Below, in pieces: positions 1 through 8,782 of a DNA stretch of 61,166 nucleotides. A program made the translations under genes and the position numbers. The stretch lies in the NCBI GenBank assembly GCA_937983105.1, contig CALKAM010000119.1, positions 1-61,166 of the forward strand, written 5' to 3'. This DNA comes from Planifilum sp021793745 (GTDB taxonomy: Bacteria > Bacillota > Bacilli > Thermoactinomycetales > DSM-44946). The notes under the pieces are model-generated. The model was not told where the DNA came from. It was given only the letters and a program-made list of their open reading frames with translations, and made no database searches. Position 1 is the first letter of the stretch. Every line of letters begins with the position of its first letter.

Positions 1-2176
1 TCTCCAGAAGGGAGATCAATTCCTCCAGCGTCAAATAATAGACATCCTCCGTCTGCTCGAGGATTCCTTTTACAACAAGGGCTTTTGCTTCCTCCAAGAG
101 GGTTTCCCTGTAAAGACCCAAATAACGGATGATGATGTATTTGGGCAGTTCCCGGATTCCTACGGTGTTTCGATACAGCGCGATGAGCCGGGCCAGCTTC
201 TTGACTTTCCGGGTCCCGCCCCGCGTCGCCTTCACCCGCCGGAGCAGGGACCGGATCGCCTCCTGGGCCTCCTTCTCCCCCCGTTTGAATTTTTCCCGGT
301 GCTCCCCGGGGGCATTGCTTTTCAGATGGCTGAGAATGGAAGGAACCAGCATGGTGGGCGCTTCCCGGTAGCGGACCCGCGTGATGTCAATCTCTCCCGG
401 CGCCCGCATCCCAAATTTCTCCATAAACTCGTCCAATTTTTCCCGAAACGCGCCGCCGCCCTCCACTTCGCTCAATCCCTCGTAAAAGGTGCGGTCCCCC
501 GCCCGCTCCAGATAGCGGACCACTTCGGGATGGGGCCTTGCGGCATCCGCCAAATCCCCGATCATCAGCCCCATCTCGCTGGTGATGTTGCCGGGAGGAG
601 ATTTTTCAAGGGAGGAATCCCATTCTTCCCCCAGCCATTTTTTGATTTTTTTCTTGAGCACCGCCATGGCGATGAATCCGGCATAGGTTAAGGCGATCGG
701 ATCGATCATCGCGTCAAAAATGTTGTGACGCCGGATAAACCGGATCCGTTCCGCTCCGGAACGCGCAAGCAGCTCCTGCTTTACCCGGTCCAGTTCCTGC
801 TCGAAGGCGGTCAAGGCTCTCTTTGCGGCAAGTTCCGGCTCCTCCCAGTACCAGACTTGGATCAGCCGCAAGATCGCTTTCTGGTAGATGGACAAAAAGC
901 CTTTCATCGCGGCAAGCGCTTCCCGCCACACGCCCCGCCTCGGCGCGAGCCGCCTGAAATCTTCGCTTTGCACCACTTTTTTCAGCGCGAACAGATTGTC
1001 GTCCACAACCGTGCTACTCAGAATCTTGCGCTGGACGGGTTTCAGGAACAGAAGGCTGGAAACATCCCAAAAGGGACGTCCCCCCGCCTCCTTCAACCGG
1101 AACATGGTGATGTCTTCGGGAACAAACGACATAAAAACGGAGATCCCGAGGGGTTTCATGTAATCGGTCATCATTTGGGAGTGACCGACGGAAAGATAGA
1201 CCCGGTATTCGCCCTTCTTGCCGGAAGGCACGGGATAGAGGGACGTGACGGGCCGGCTTTGGAGGATGTAGATGTCATTCCCTTCCAAGCACCACTCCAC
1301 ATCCTGCTCGGAACCGTAATGCCTTTCGATCCTGCGTCCCAAGGCCGCCAGCTCATAAATCTTCGGGTCCGGAAGCGCCTGTTTTTGCCGAAGTTCGGAG
1401 GGCAGTTCCCGGACTTCCGTTCCGCCTCCGGCAGCGGGGAAGACTCCTTTTTCCTTTTTTGCAATTTGTTTTTGAATGATTTCTTCATCCCGCACCTTGT
1501 ACAGGTCGGCGGTCACAATGCCCGAAACCAGCCCCTCACCCAGTCCGAACCCGGCCTCGATGGAAACGGTGCGCCGATGTCCCGTCACCGGATCCGCGGT
1601 GAACAGAATGCCGGACACATCGGGAAAAATCATCCGCTGCACCACGACAGCCAGGGATACGGACCGGTGATCAAACCCATTCCGGATGCGATACGCGATG
1701 GCCCGGTCCGTAAACAGGGACGCCCAGCACTTTTTGGCCGCTTCCAGGAGCGCCTCCTCCCCCCAGACATTCAGATAGGTTTCCTGCTGGCCGGCGAAGG
1801 AAGCTCCCGGCAAATCCTCGGCGGTGGCGCTGGACCGGACCGCGAAGACATGATCGGGGCCCAATCGGGTCCAGGCCTTAAGAATCGACTCCCTGATCGG
1901 GGTCGGAATGGTGACGGATAGGATGCCTCCACGGATCTTTTGCGCCAAAGCGCGTATCTCATCCAGCTGATCCGGCTGCAACCGGTTCAGCTCGTCCAGC
2001 CATCGATCCATCTCTTGCAATTCATCCGTTAAGCGGCGGTAAGCCGCTGTCGTGATGCAAAAGCCGGGAGGCACCGGCAAGCCCGCCTTGGCCATTTCCC
2101 CCAGATTAGCGCCTTTCCCACCTACATGCGGCAAGCTGTGGCGGTCGATTTCCTCCAATTGCAGGACATATTTCAT
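1..2176 (-). CDS. rph: Rifampicin phosphotransferase / PEP synthase-like protein (3' end outside window)
   Basis: The reading frame opens at an ATG at 2176 and runs off the left edge after about 725 codons. The N-terminus carries the ATP-grasp opening VGGKGANLGEM, then VRSSATAEDLPGASFAGQ, and near residues 250-300 an EWC...ILQSRPVT segment, all typical of the PEP-synthase/PPDK nucleotide-binding domain. The next domain begins with VGHSQMMTD and MKPLG, which I associate with rifamycin-inactivating phosphotransferases more than with true PpsA. The C-terminal phosphohistidine domain is missing because of the window edge, so enzyme class cannot be confirmed. Rph phosphorylates rifamycins using ATP; PpsA makes PEP from pyruvate. 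It has its own promoter and a c-di-AMP riboswitch leader, and follows an MFS exporter gene on the same strand. Confidence 0.85.
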   Translation of the reverse strand, partial: MKYVLQLEEIDRHSLPHVGGKGANLGEMAKAGLPVPPGFCITTAAYRRLTDELQEMDRWLDELNRLQPDQLDEIRALAQKIRGGILSVTIPTPIRESILKAWTRLGPDHVFAVRSSATAEDLPGASFAGQQETYLNVWGEEALLEAAKKCWASLFTDRAIAYRIRNGFDHRSVSLAVVVQRMIFPDVSGILFTADPVTGHRRTVSIEAGFGLGEGLVSGIVTADLYKVRDEEIIQKQIAKKEKGVFPAAGGGTEVRELPSELRQKQALPDPKIYELAALGRRIERHYGSEQDVEWCLEGNDIYILQSRPVTSLYPVPSGKKGEYRVYLSVGHSQMMTDYMKPLGISVFMSFVPEDITMFRLKEAGGRPFWDVSSLLFLKPVQRKILSSTVVDDNLFALKKVVQSEDFRRLAPRRGVWREALAAMKGFLSIYQKAILRLIQVWYWEEPELAAKRALTAFEQELDRVKQELLARSGAERIRFIRRHNIFDAMIDPIALTYAGFIAMAVLKKKIKKWLGEEWDSSLEKSPPGNITSEMGLMIGDLADAARPHPEVVRYLERAGDRTFYEGLSEVEGGGAFREKLDEFMEKFGMRAPGEIDITRVRYREAPTMLVPSILSHLKSNAPGEHREKFKRGEKEAQEAIRSLLRRVKATRGGTRKVKKLARLIALYRNTVGIRELPKYIIIRYLGLYRETLLEEAKALVVKGILEQTEDVYYLTLEELISLLE

Positions 2177-2267
2177 TTTTCACATTCCTTTCTGAAACAG
2201 GAGTCAAGCAGCTGGAGCTCAGCCGCTTCAGCGGGACCAGACCCCGCCGACCGCCCCCTTGCCGAAT

Positions 2268-2300
2268 CGAAAAAGCCGCGGGAAGGCTACCCGCGGCTTT
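2268..2300 (-). terminator. Intrinsic terminator in the rph leader
   Basis: On the minus strand a GCCGCGGG/CCCGCGGC stem with a 7-nt loop is followed by TTTTTCG. It lies between the riboswitch aptamer and the rph ribosome site, so it looks like the expression platform: termination when ligand is bound, as in known ydaO switches. Confidence 0.85.
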
Positions 2301-2347
2301 GTCGGCACCACAAAATCACCGTGGCACGGCACGACAATCCTCCCCTC

Positions 2348-2497
2348 TCAAAACGCTTACGAGGTTAGCTGACGGATTCGGGCGATGAGAGTCGCCCTAC
2401 CCGGGCATGCCCGGGATTCACCCCGTGTAGCCGTGACCGGAGCCAAGGCTACGAGTGGTTCCCCCGCTCCCGAAAATGGGATTCAGCGATTGGCATG
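2348..2497 (-). ncRNA. ydaO/yuaA-type c-di-AMP riboswitch aptamer
   Basis: Read on the minus strand the segment contains, in order, the ydaO signature blocks: CGCTGAATCC, CGGGAGCGGGGGAACCA, GGGGTGAATCC, AGGGCGACTCTCATCGCCC, and GAATCCGTCAGCTAACCTCG. These match my memory of the class closely in sequence and order. A terminator follows 48 nt downstream and rph starts about 90 nt after that. The family binds cyclic di-AMP and normally turns genes off. Confidence 0.93.
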
Positions 2498-2524
2498 GAA
2501 ATGAACTTTTCGGTTTGTGATTTC

Positions 2525-2553
2525 ATCTTACTCCCCGGCCGATGGGGTGTCAA
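2525..2553 (-). promoter_or_regulatory. Sigma-A promoter for riboswitch-rph
   Basis: On the minus strand TTGACA (2553-2548) and TAAGAT (2530-2525) are 17 bp apart. The predicted start lies about 20 bp before the aptamer. The spacer holds a CCCC...GGGG inverted repeat. Confidence 0.8.
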
Positions 2554-2581
2554 TAGTTCTTAAAACGATCGCCGTCCCGCT

Positions 2582-3814
2582 TTAATGGGCCGAGCGAACC
2601 CGCTTCTGCGGCACCGATTGTTCCCGCTTGGGAGTCGTCGGCCGGTTCAATCCCGTCTTGATCCACCAGGCCCCGAACAGGAGGAGGCCGGCGGTGACCA
2701 GAAAGAGACCGCGGATATCAATCCACACCGTCAAAAAGCCACCCACGATCGGCCCCATCATGTTGCCAAGAAAGATGGCGCTGGAATTGTATCCGTAAAC
2801 GGTGCTTTCCTTCCCGGCCGGCGCGTAATGCCGGACGAGCGCATGGAGGGACGGCAAAAGCCCGCCCATGCAGAGCCCCAACAGGAAGCGCAGAATCAAC
2901 AGTTGCCAGACGGAGGTGACGAAGGCGTGGGGAATAAAAAAGAGAGCGGCCGCCGTCATCGCATAAACCATGACCCGGTCCGACCCGATCCGGTCCCCCA
3001 GCCGCCCCAAAAAGGGAGACGCCGTCATGTTGGCCAAGCCGGTTACGGCCGTCACCAGCCCGGCAAAAAAGGCGATGTATCCGCCCGGCGCCCCCAGCCT
3101 TTCAACGAAGAGGGGCATCTGGGGTTGCGGTCCCAACATGGCGAATTGGAGCAAAAACCCCGCGCTAAACAGGATGAGCAGGGTGCGCTGGTGCAAAATA
3201 AAGGATCCGTCGGCGAAAAAGCCGGCGGAGGCACCCTTTTCCGGCAACTTCTCTTCCTTGACGAAAAACAGCACCACCAAGGAAGCGATGCCCAGCAAAG
3301 CCCCGGTCAGGTAAAAAATCATGCGAAACCCGATCAATTCGGCAAGGGCTCCACCGATAAAGGGCCCCATGATCGATCCGGCCACGCCTCCCGACTGGAG
3401 CAACCCCAGGGCGTAACCGACGCGCTCCCGGGGGGTATTGGTGGCCACCAGGGAAATGGACGACGGAACAAACCCGGAAATGGTCCCGTTGAGCAGGCGT
3501 AGCAGGAGCAGTTGCATCGGCGATGTGGCCAGTCCGGTCAACAGGATCACCACGGACATGCCGAATCCGGAGCGCAACACCATGATCTTTCTTCCCTTTT
3601 TATCGGCCAGGCTCCCCCACACGGGTGCCATCACAAAGGCGGACAAGAAGTTAATCCCGAAGATCAGCCCCGCCCACATCTGGTTTTTATCCGGATCCGT
3701 AACACCCATTTCCTGTAAATAGAGGGGCAAAAAAGGGATGATCATCGTCATGGCGCCCATGACCAGGAATTGTGATCCCATCAGGATGTACAAATTCCGA
3801 CGCCATCGTTCCAT
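2582..3814 (-). CDS. MFS multidrug efflux transporter (DHA1 type)
   Basis: A 410-residue protein with about 12 hydrophobic segments. Residues 67-77 hold the MFS loop 2-3 motif GSLADKKGRK. Around residues 140-155 is the antiporter motif GGVAGSIMGPFIGG, typical of drug:H+ antiporters of the Bmr/NorA/YitG kind. The likely role is proton-driven export of small hydrophobic compounds from the cytoplasm. The substrate cannot be read from sequence. It lies just upstream of the rph promoter on the same strand, an arrangement that could combine efflux with inactivation. A perfect 8-bp dyad lies 42 bp upstream of the start and may bind a local repressor; no regulator gene is adjacent. Confidence 0.88.
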   Translation of the reverse strand: MERWRRNLYILMGSQFLVMGAMTMIIPFLPLYLQEMGVTDPDKNQMWAGLIFGINFLSAFVMAPVWGSLADKKGRKIMVLRSGFGMSVVILLTGLATSPMQLLLLRLLNGTISGFVPSSISLVATNTPRERVGYALGLLQSGGVAGSIMGPFIGGALAELIGFRMIFYLTGALLGIASLVVLFFVKEEKLPEKGASAGFFADGSFILHQRTLLILFSAGFLLQFAMLGPQPQMPLFVERLGAPGGYIAFFAGLVTAVTGLANMTASPFLGRLGDRIGSDRVMVYAMTAAALFFIPHAFVTSVWQLLILRFLLGLCMGGLLPSLHALVRHYAPAGKESTVYGYNSSAIFLGNMMGPIVGGFLTVWIDIRGLFLVTAGLLLFGAWWIKTGLNRPTTPKREQSVPQKRVRSAH

Positions 3815-3855
3815 ATCCTTTCCCCCAACTCCTCTCCCTTTCTCGATCTAACGGT

Positions 3856-3874
3856 TATTTCGTAAAACGAAATA
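3856..3874 (-). promoter_or_regulatory. Candidate operator upstream of the MFS gene
   Basis: A perfect dyad, TATTTCGT-AAA-ACGAAATA (8-bp arms, 3-bp centre), 42 bp upstream of the transporter start. Size and position suit a MarR- or TetR-type site. Confidence 0.5.
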
Positions 3875-3881
3875 CTAAAAG

Positions 3882-3911
3882 AAAAAAGTTGCCCGCTTTT
3901 CACCGGGCAAC
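3882..3911 (-). terminator. Terminator after ylbG
   Basis: On the minus strand GTTGCCCG/CGGGCAAC stem followed by TTTTTT, just after the ylbG stop. Confidence 0.85.
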
Positions 3912-3934
3912 CGGGCGATTAAAACCGGCATCTT

Positions 3935-4195
3935 TTAAGCTCGGCGATGCAATCCCAACGGTTTGGAGGCGATTTCCATCGCCAATTCCCGCCGGAGAGA
4001 ACGTTCCACCCGTGTCACAAAAGGCATGCGTTCGATCCGCTCGATCATTTGATCCGCTTTTTTGCCGTCGATATACAGATAAACGTACTTTAAACGCTTC
4101 GAGATATAATGAATGTTCCCCAGACGTCCCAAGGAGCGAGCTGCCTTCAGATCCTTCACCCAAACAGCTAAACCCAGCCGTTCTGTGATTTTCAT
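3935..4195 (-). CDS. ylbG: YlbG family (UPF0298) protein
   Basis: An 86-residue protein with the family hallmark GNIHYISKRLKYVYLYID at residues 27-44 and a C-terminal FVTRVERSLR segment. A good ribosome site (AAAGGAG) precedes the ATG. YlbG is a small conserved Bacillota protein of unknown biochemical role. In Bacillus subtilis it lies beside ylbF, and the same pair occurs here, although a small opposite-strand gene now separates them. A terminator follows directly. Confidence 0.9.
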   Translation of the reverse strand: MKITERLGLAVWVKDLKAARSLGRLGNIHYISKRLKYVYLYIDGKKADQMIERIERMPFVTRVERSLRRELAMEIASKPLGLHRRA

Positions 4196-4417
4196 GTTTC
4201 GCAGCTCCTTTAGTCCAGTTGCAAATCAATAATCCGGATCATGGATCTCCCTTCTCAGAAACGATAAAGGCAATCCATAATCTATAATAACATTCATGGA
4301 TTTCCATATCAACCGCCGATGGAGTCCACCGTCGGACGAAGATGTGGTAAAATGTGAGCAATTCCGGAAAAGGGGCAGCTTCGAGGAAAGGAGTGAAGGG
4401 CGAAAGCGCCCGCGTTC

Positions 4418-4738
4418 ATGCTGGAACAAATGTTGACCTCCCTGATCAGGCGGGTGCAGCGCTTGTGCCCGGAACTATCCATCGAACACCGCAGATATGT
4501 CGGAATCGATTTTTTATACGTGAAACCGCCGACGGCGGCGGCCAGGCGGATGTTTGAGGCAAAGGCCCGGGAACAGGCCGACAAGATGGTGCGTAAAACG
4601 CCCCTGTTTTACGAATGCCATTTCGTCCGCACGGCGAAGGATCGGCTGGTTTACCGGTTTCGGTTCCGAGTCCCGGACCGGAAGAGCTTTTGCTGCGGAA
4701 ATCAATGTGCCGACTGCATCCTGCTCCGCCATCGATAA
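4418..4738 (+). CDS. Small Cys-rich hypothetical protein
   Basis: A 106-residue basic protein that I do not recognise. The last 20 residues contain a Cys cluster, FCCGNQCADC, which could bind metal or an Fe-S cluster. The body is mixed helix/strand with no membrane segment. The candidate ribosome site (GGAAAGGAG, about 4384-4392) is about 25 bases from the ATG at 4418, and a perfect GGGCG-AAA-CGCCC-like hairpin lies between them, perhaps bringing them together. A second in-frame ATG is at 4430. The gene lies between ylbG and ricF on the opposite strand and converges with ricF, ending 2 bp from it. Confidence 0.55.
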   Translation: MLEQMLTSLIRRVQRLCPELSIEHRRYVGIDFLYVKPPTAAARRMFEAKAREQADKMVRKTPLFYECHFVRTAKDRLVYRFRFRVPDRKSFCCGNQCADCILLRHR

Positions 4739-4740
4739 TC

Positions 4741-5160
4741 TCAATCGGGACATTTCCGCCTTTTGATCGGCCGCGGGTCATTGATCGGGACCCGGACCGA
4801 TTCGGACACCGCGCGGGCGATGGTCCGGCTCACCTCGTTCAGCAACCGGTCCAGCTGCTCCTCCGCCTCCAGGAATTCCGCAATCAACGGGTGCTGAGCC
4901 ATTTTCTCCTGAAACGACTCCGCTTCCTCCTTGGCGGCGTGGTAATCCGGATGATAATGGCCAAATCGTTGGGCCTCTTCAAACTTCTCCTTTTTGCGCT
5001 GAAATTCCCGGATCAGTCGCTGGACTTCCGGATCCGCATCCATGCGCTCCTTCAACTGAAGGTAACGCTTCACTTCCTCCGACTCGTTGATCCGGTCAGC
5101 CAGTTGATAGGCCCCCATCAGGATTTCGGCCATGTCCAGCGGTTTCGTCTGTTCCCCCAT
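4741..5160 (-). CDS. ricF: RicF/YlbF family regulator
   Basis: A 139-residue, strongly helical protein. The QRFGHYHPDY motif and the closing AVSESVRVPINDP segment match YlbF, which with YmcA and YaaT forms the Ric (Y) complex that influences RNase Y-dependent mRNA maturation, sporulation, competence and biofilm formation. I chose the ATG at 5160 because GGGAGGG lies upstream; an ATG at 5190 lacks this. In B. subtilis the protein ends in a Cys-rich tail that takes part in Fe-S cluster binding. Here the tail is replaced by a short basic end with one Cys (RRKCPD). Confidence 0.82.
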   Translation of the reverse strand: MGEQTKPLDMAEILMGAYQLADRINESEEVKRYLQLKERMDADPEVQRLIREFQRKKEKFEEAQRFGHYHPDYHAAKEEAESFQEKMAQHPLIAEFLEAEEQLDRLLNEVSRTIARAVSESVRVPINDPRPIKRRKCPD

Positions 5161-5226
5161 GGATGTGCCCTCCCAACTGCATTGTAACACAAAAAGAGGG
5201 GCCGATGCCTTATGCTCCCGCCACGA

Positions 5227-7101
5227 TCATTCCGGCAGCCGGATCTGCAATCCCCTGATCCGGCTCAAATCGATCCGCACCCGCTGTCCACCGTCTTCCC
5301 CTTCGATCCCCCACGCTCCCCCCCGGTGTTCCAAGCGCCGGGGCGTGAGCTGACGGATGGTTCCGTCCGCCCCCTTCACCCGAAGGTCCAACCGCATCTG
5401 GATCGCCTGGCGCACCATCTCCTGGAACGTGGCCGGGTGATAGGACCGGATTCCCGATGTCCACATCCGGGGCAGGTTGCGCGCTCCGGGCACCGCCTCG
5501 GTCAACTCCGGATAACGGTTCTCCACGGTATACCCCGTCGGTTCAACAGCGCCTCGGCCGGGCTTCTCCAGGATCCCGGATGCCTCCTGCCGAGGCTTTC
5601 CCTCCCTTCGCGGCGGAAAGCCCAGCTGCTTTAACCGCTCCCGAAGCGCTTCCTCCCGGCTTTTGTCGGCGATCAGCACCCGGCGGCCGACCCGTTCCAC
5701 GATCAATTCCCGGATCTCAGGGACGTGCTCCAATGCATCGATCAGCTCCTCGTCATCCCCTTCCACCAGGAGCGCATGGCGCAGCACCAGCCGTCCAACC
5801 CTCCGACACCACTGACGAATTCCAAGGATCACGTTGGCGGGCACCCGGCCCCCGGTCAATTGCTCCAGGAGTCCGACCATCTCCTCCTCGGTCATCCCCC
5901 GTTCCCGGGCCCTTTCCACGGAATCCGCGTGAATCCGGTAGACCGACAGGTGATCACCGCCGACATAATCGGCAAAACGGGCCAATCGCCACCTCAGGTC
6001 CAACGGAAAAAAGGGCGGAATCAGCACGTCGAAGTCGGGTTGCACCGTTCCGGTCTCCCGCGCCCCTGTCCGACAAACCGCCGGGGCGAAGGAGGTCCAC
6101 CGCCACAGCATCCCCCGGGGGGAAGTGGCCAGCTCGATCCACCCTAACCGGCAAAGGGGCGTCAGCCAATGACGGACCAATGCGTCCTCTCTGAGCCGCC
6201 GCCCCCATTTTCCGGCCACCGACGTCCACGCCTCCAGCAGTGCGGACACGGCCACCCACTCTTCGCTGCGGTGCCCCTCCATCATCCGGGCCAAGGAATC
6301 CCAATCCGGCCGGCTTTCCAGCAGCCGGAACCGGGTCAGTTCGTACAGCCGCCGGACCCTCTCTTCCCAGGGGAGCGCCAACCACTCCTGCAGACGGTCC
6401 GGATCCACTGCCAGGGCATCCTTCCCCTCCCATACCAACCCCTGGACCCGGGCGAGATCCAATACCAAACACACCGAAGCCGGTTCCTCCCGTCCGTCCC
6501 AGGGGGTGTCCCGCAGAACCTCTTCCCAATCTTCCAACTCGACCGCCAGCTTTTTACACCATCGACGATGGATCCTTCCCTCCCGGGTCAGGGGGATGGG
6601 CTCTCGGTCCGCCAGCTCCAAAAAGTGAAACAGCGCATTCCATACCCCGCGTCCGCTCGATTCCCGGGAAAGGATGGGGGCCGTCGCCGGCGGAAGCGAG
6701 GCCGGCCCTTGCCGGTGCACTTCCAACCAGGCCCGCCGGATCTCCGGCGGACACCAATATACCGCCTCCCCCCAACGGCGGCGGAGACCATAGAGGAGGC
6801 CCCACTGGCGAAGGCGGATCAGGGCAACCCGAAGCCGTGCCTCGGAGAGGGAATGGGGTCCTTTCCCTTCCCGCACGTCCCTTTCCGTACACACCCTTTC
6901 CCCCACGTGAAACAGGAAAAAGTTCATCCCTTCCCGCTCCGCCGAAGGCTGCCGCCGGAAAAAGGATCGCAGGTGGACGGGATCGGTCAACCGACGGGCC
7001 AGCTCCTTCGGCGCCGCCTCTTCCAAGCCGTGATGGGCGGCGATGCGCCTCCGGATATCCGAAGAGAGGGATTTCAAGCAGTCAATCAGCGGTGGATACA
7101 T
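5227..7101 (-). CDS. Helicase-associated protein with XPB-type PF13625 domain
   Basis: A 624-residue protein starting at the ATG at 7101, which overlaps the end of the XPB gene by 20 bp, so the two are translationally coupled. The C-terminal half has VQPDFDVLIPP, LRWRLARFADYV and a following helical block, the pattern of the helicase-XPB/Ssl2 N-terminal-like domain PF13625. The N-terminal half looks like winged-helix repeats. There is no Walker motif, so it is unlikely to be a helicase itself. In archaea XPB partners with the nuclease Bax1; this protein is different, and I infer a DNA-binding or loading partner of XPB. The long upstream extension in the same frame lies inside the XPB gene and is not needed. 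Confidence 0.78.
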   Translation of the reverse strand: MYPPLIDCLKSLSSDIRRRIAAHHGLEEAAPKELARRLTDPVHLRSFFRRQPSAEREGMNFFLFHVGERVCTERDVREGKGPHSLSEARLRVALIRLRQWGLLYGLRRRWGEAVYWCPPEIRRAWLEVHRQGPASLPPATAPILSRESSGRGVWNALFHFLELADREPIPLTREGRIHRRWCKKLAVELEDWEEVLRDTPWDGREEPASVCLVLDLARVQGLVWEGKDALAVDPDRLQEWLALPWEERVRRLYELTRFRLLESRPDWDSLARMMEGHRSEEWVAVSALLEAWTSVAGKWGRRLREDALVRHWLTPLCRLGWIELATSPRGMLWRWTSFAPAVCRTGARETGTVQPDFDVLIPPFFPLDLRWRLARFADYVGGDHLSVYRIHADSVERARERGMTEEEMVGLLEQLTGGRVPANVILGIRQWCRRVGRLVLRHALLVEGDDEELIDALEHVPEIRELIVERVGRRVLIADKSREEALRERLKQLGFPPRREGKPRQEASGILEKPGRGAVEPTGYTVENRYPELTEAVPGARNLPRMWTSGIRSYHPATFQEMVRQAIQMRLDLRVKGADGTIRQLTPRRLEHRGGAWGIEGEDGGQRVRIDLSRIRGLQIRLPE

Positions 7102-8782
7102 GTTTTCCCTCCCATTCTCCCATCTCCTTGACTTCGTAATGGTATCCCTGCTCCACCAAAAATCGTTGACGGTGGAGGGCATATTCCTGATCCAGGGAGT
7201 CCCGGGTGACGAGATTGTAGAAATAGGCACGATTCGCCCCCGACTTGGGACGCAGAATTCGCCCGAGGCGCTGCGCCTCCTCCTGCCGGGAACCGAAAGT
7301 GCCCGACACCTGGATGGCGACATTGGCATCCGGCAGGTCCACGGCGAAATTGGCCACCTTCGACACCACCAGCACCGGCACCTTTCCCTTTCGAAACCGG
7401 TCGAAGAGGAGGTTTCGTCCCGCCTGCTTCATTCGCCCGGTGATCAGGGGGGCCGAAAGGCGATCGGCAATTTGCTGCAATTGGGAAAGGTACTGGCCGA
7501 TGATCAACACCCGATCCTCCCGGTGCCGTTTCAGGATCGCCTCCAGAACCGAAAATTTTTCGGGGTTTTCCGCCACGATCCGGTACTTTTGACGCTTGGC
7601 GGCCTGTAGATAGCGCCGGCGCAATTCCGCGGACATGGGCACCCGGACCTCGATGCATCGGGCCTCGGCGATCCACCCCTGCTCCTCCAGCTCCCTCCAG
7701 GGCACCTCATACCTTTTGGGGCCGATCAAGGAAAAAACGTCCTCTTCCCGCCCATCCTCCCGGATCAAGGTGGCCGTCAAGCCCAGCCGGCGCTTGGCCT
7801 GTAGGTCGGCGGTTGCGCGAAAGATCGGCGCCGGCAGCAGATGCACTTCGTCGTAAATGATTAAACCCCAGTTCCGCCGCTGAAACAGTTGCATGTGGGC
7901 AAAGGAGCCGTCGCTGCCGCTGCGATGGGTCAGGATCTGATAAGTGGCTACCGTGACGGGACGGACATCCTTCCGATCGCCGGTATACTCGCCGACCCAC
8001 TCCGCCGGCAGGTCCGTCTTGTCCAGGATTTCCCGGATCCACTGCTGAACCGAGGTGGTATTGGTCGTCAGGATCAGCGTCGCCTGACCCACCCGTTCCA
8101 TCGCGGCGAGCCCCACCACCGTCTTGCCCGCTCCGCAGGGGAGCACAAAGACACCGCTGCCCCCGGAAGCGGCCCCTTCCCGATGGAACGCCTCCACCGC
8201 CCGCCTCTGATAATCCCGCAGCCGAAAGGGGCGGCCCGATCGACATACCGACCGCAGGCGGATCGGCAGCAGCTCCCCTTCGCTGTAGCCTGCCACATCC
8301 TCCACAGGGTACCCGAGGCGCAACAGCTCCCTTTTGACCCATCCACGCCGCTCCGGCGGCACCCGGACACGTTGGCCTTCGCTGTCATCCCGCAAAAACC
8401 GGAGCGTTGAAGCATTCAATACCTCGTTTTTCACTTCCGCATCCTTGAAAGCGAGAACCAAATTCCCCTGTCGGTTTTCCAACCGGACCCGCCCGTAGCG
8501 GGAAACCGTATCCGCTATTTCCCGCTCCACCGCCGGAGGAAGCGGAAATTTGCCGTAACGGTGAAGCAGCTCCAGGATTTCCGAGGCCTGCACTCCCCCG
8601 GACGCCGCGTTCCACAGGGAAAGGGGCGTGATGCGGTATACATGAACAGATTCCGGACTCTTCACCAGTTCGGCAAAGGCGGACAAGCGGTCGCGTAGTT
8701 CCGCAAACCGCGGATGGTTCACTTCCAGTAGAATTGTCCGATCACTCTGTACCACCAAGGGGTTTTCCGGCCGGTAGGTCAT
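7082..8782 (-). CDS. DNA repair helicase XPB
   Basis: A 566-residue superfamily 2 helicase. Walker A (PCGAGKT) is at residues 215-221, the DEVH box at 311-314, motif III and the XPB-specific RED motif at 334-344 (GLTATLIREDG), and QRLGRILRP near residue 500 is motif VI. The first 180 residues form the damage-recognition/N-terminal region. XPB unwinds DNA around lesions in eukaryotic and archaeal repair; bacterial copies are scattered and less well studied. It overlaps its downstream partner gene by 20 bp. The upstream gene is divergent, so this is the first gene of a two-gene unit. Confidence 0.92.
   Translation of the reverse strand: MTYRPENPLVVQSDRTILLEVNHPRFAELRDRLSAFAELVKSPESVHVYRITPLSLWNAASGGVQASEILELLHRYGKFPLPPAVEREIADTVSRYGRVRLENRQGNLVLAFKDAEVKNEVLNASTLRFLRDDSEGQRVRVPPERRGWVKRELLRLGYPVEDVAGYSEGELLPIRLRSVCRSGRPFRLRDYQRRAVEAFHREGAASGGSGVFVLPCGAGKTVVGLAAMERVGQATLILTTNTTSVQQWIREILDKTDLPAEWVGEYTGDRKDVRPVTVATYQILTHRSGSDGSFAHMQLFQRRNWGLIIYDEVHLLPAPIFRATADLQAKRRLGLTATLIREDGREEDVFSLIGPKRYEVPWRELEEQGWIAEARCIEVRVPMSAELRRRYLQAAKRQKYRIVAENPEKFSVLEAILKRHREDRVLIIGQYLSQLQQIADRLSAPLITGRMKQAGRNLLFDRFRKGKVPVLVVSKVANFAVDLPDANVAIQVSGTFGSRQEEAQRLGRILRPKSGANRAYFYNLVTRDSLDQEYALHRQRFLVEQGYHYEVKEMGEWEGKHVSTAD

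Noticed and set aside
725..1921. Long plus-strand open frame of nearly 400 codons
   Set aside because: It is antisense to the rph frame, which has clear ATP-grasp motifs; the plus-strand protein has no recognisable domain and no ribosome site.
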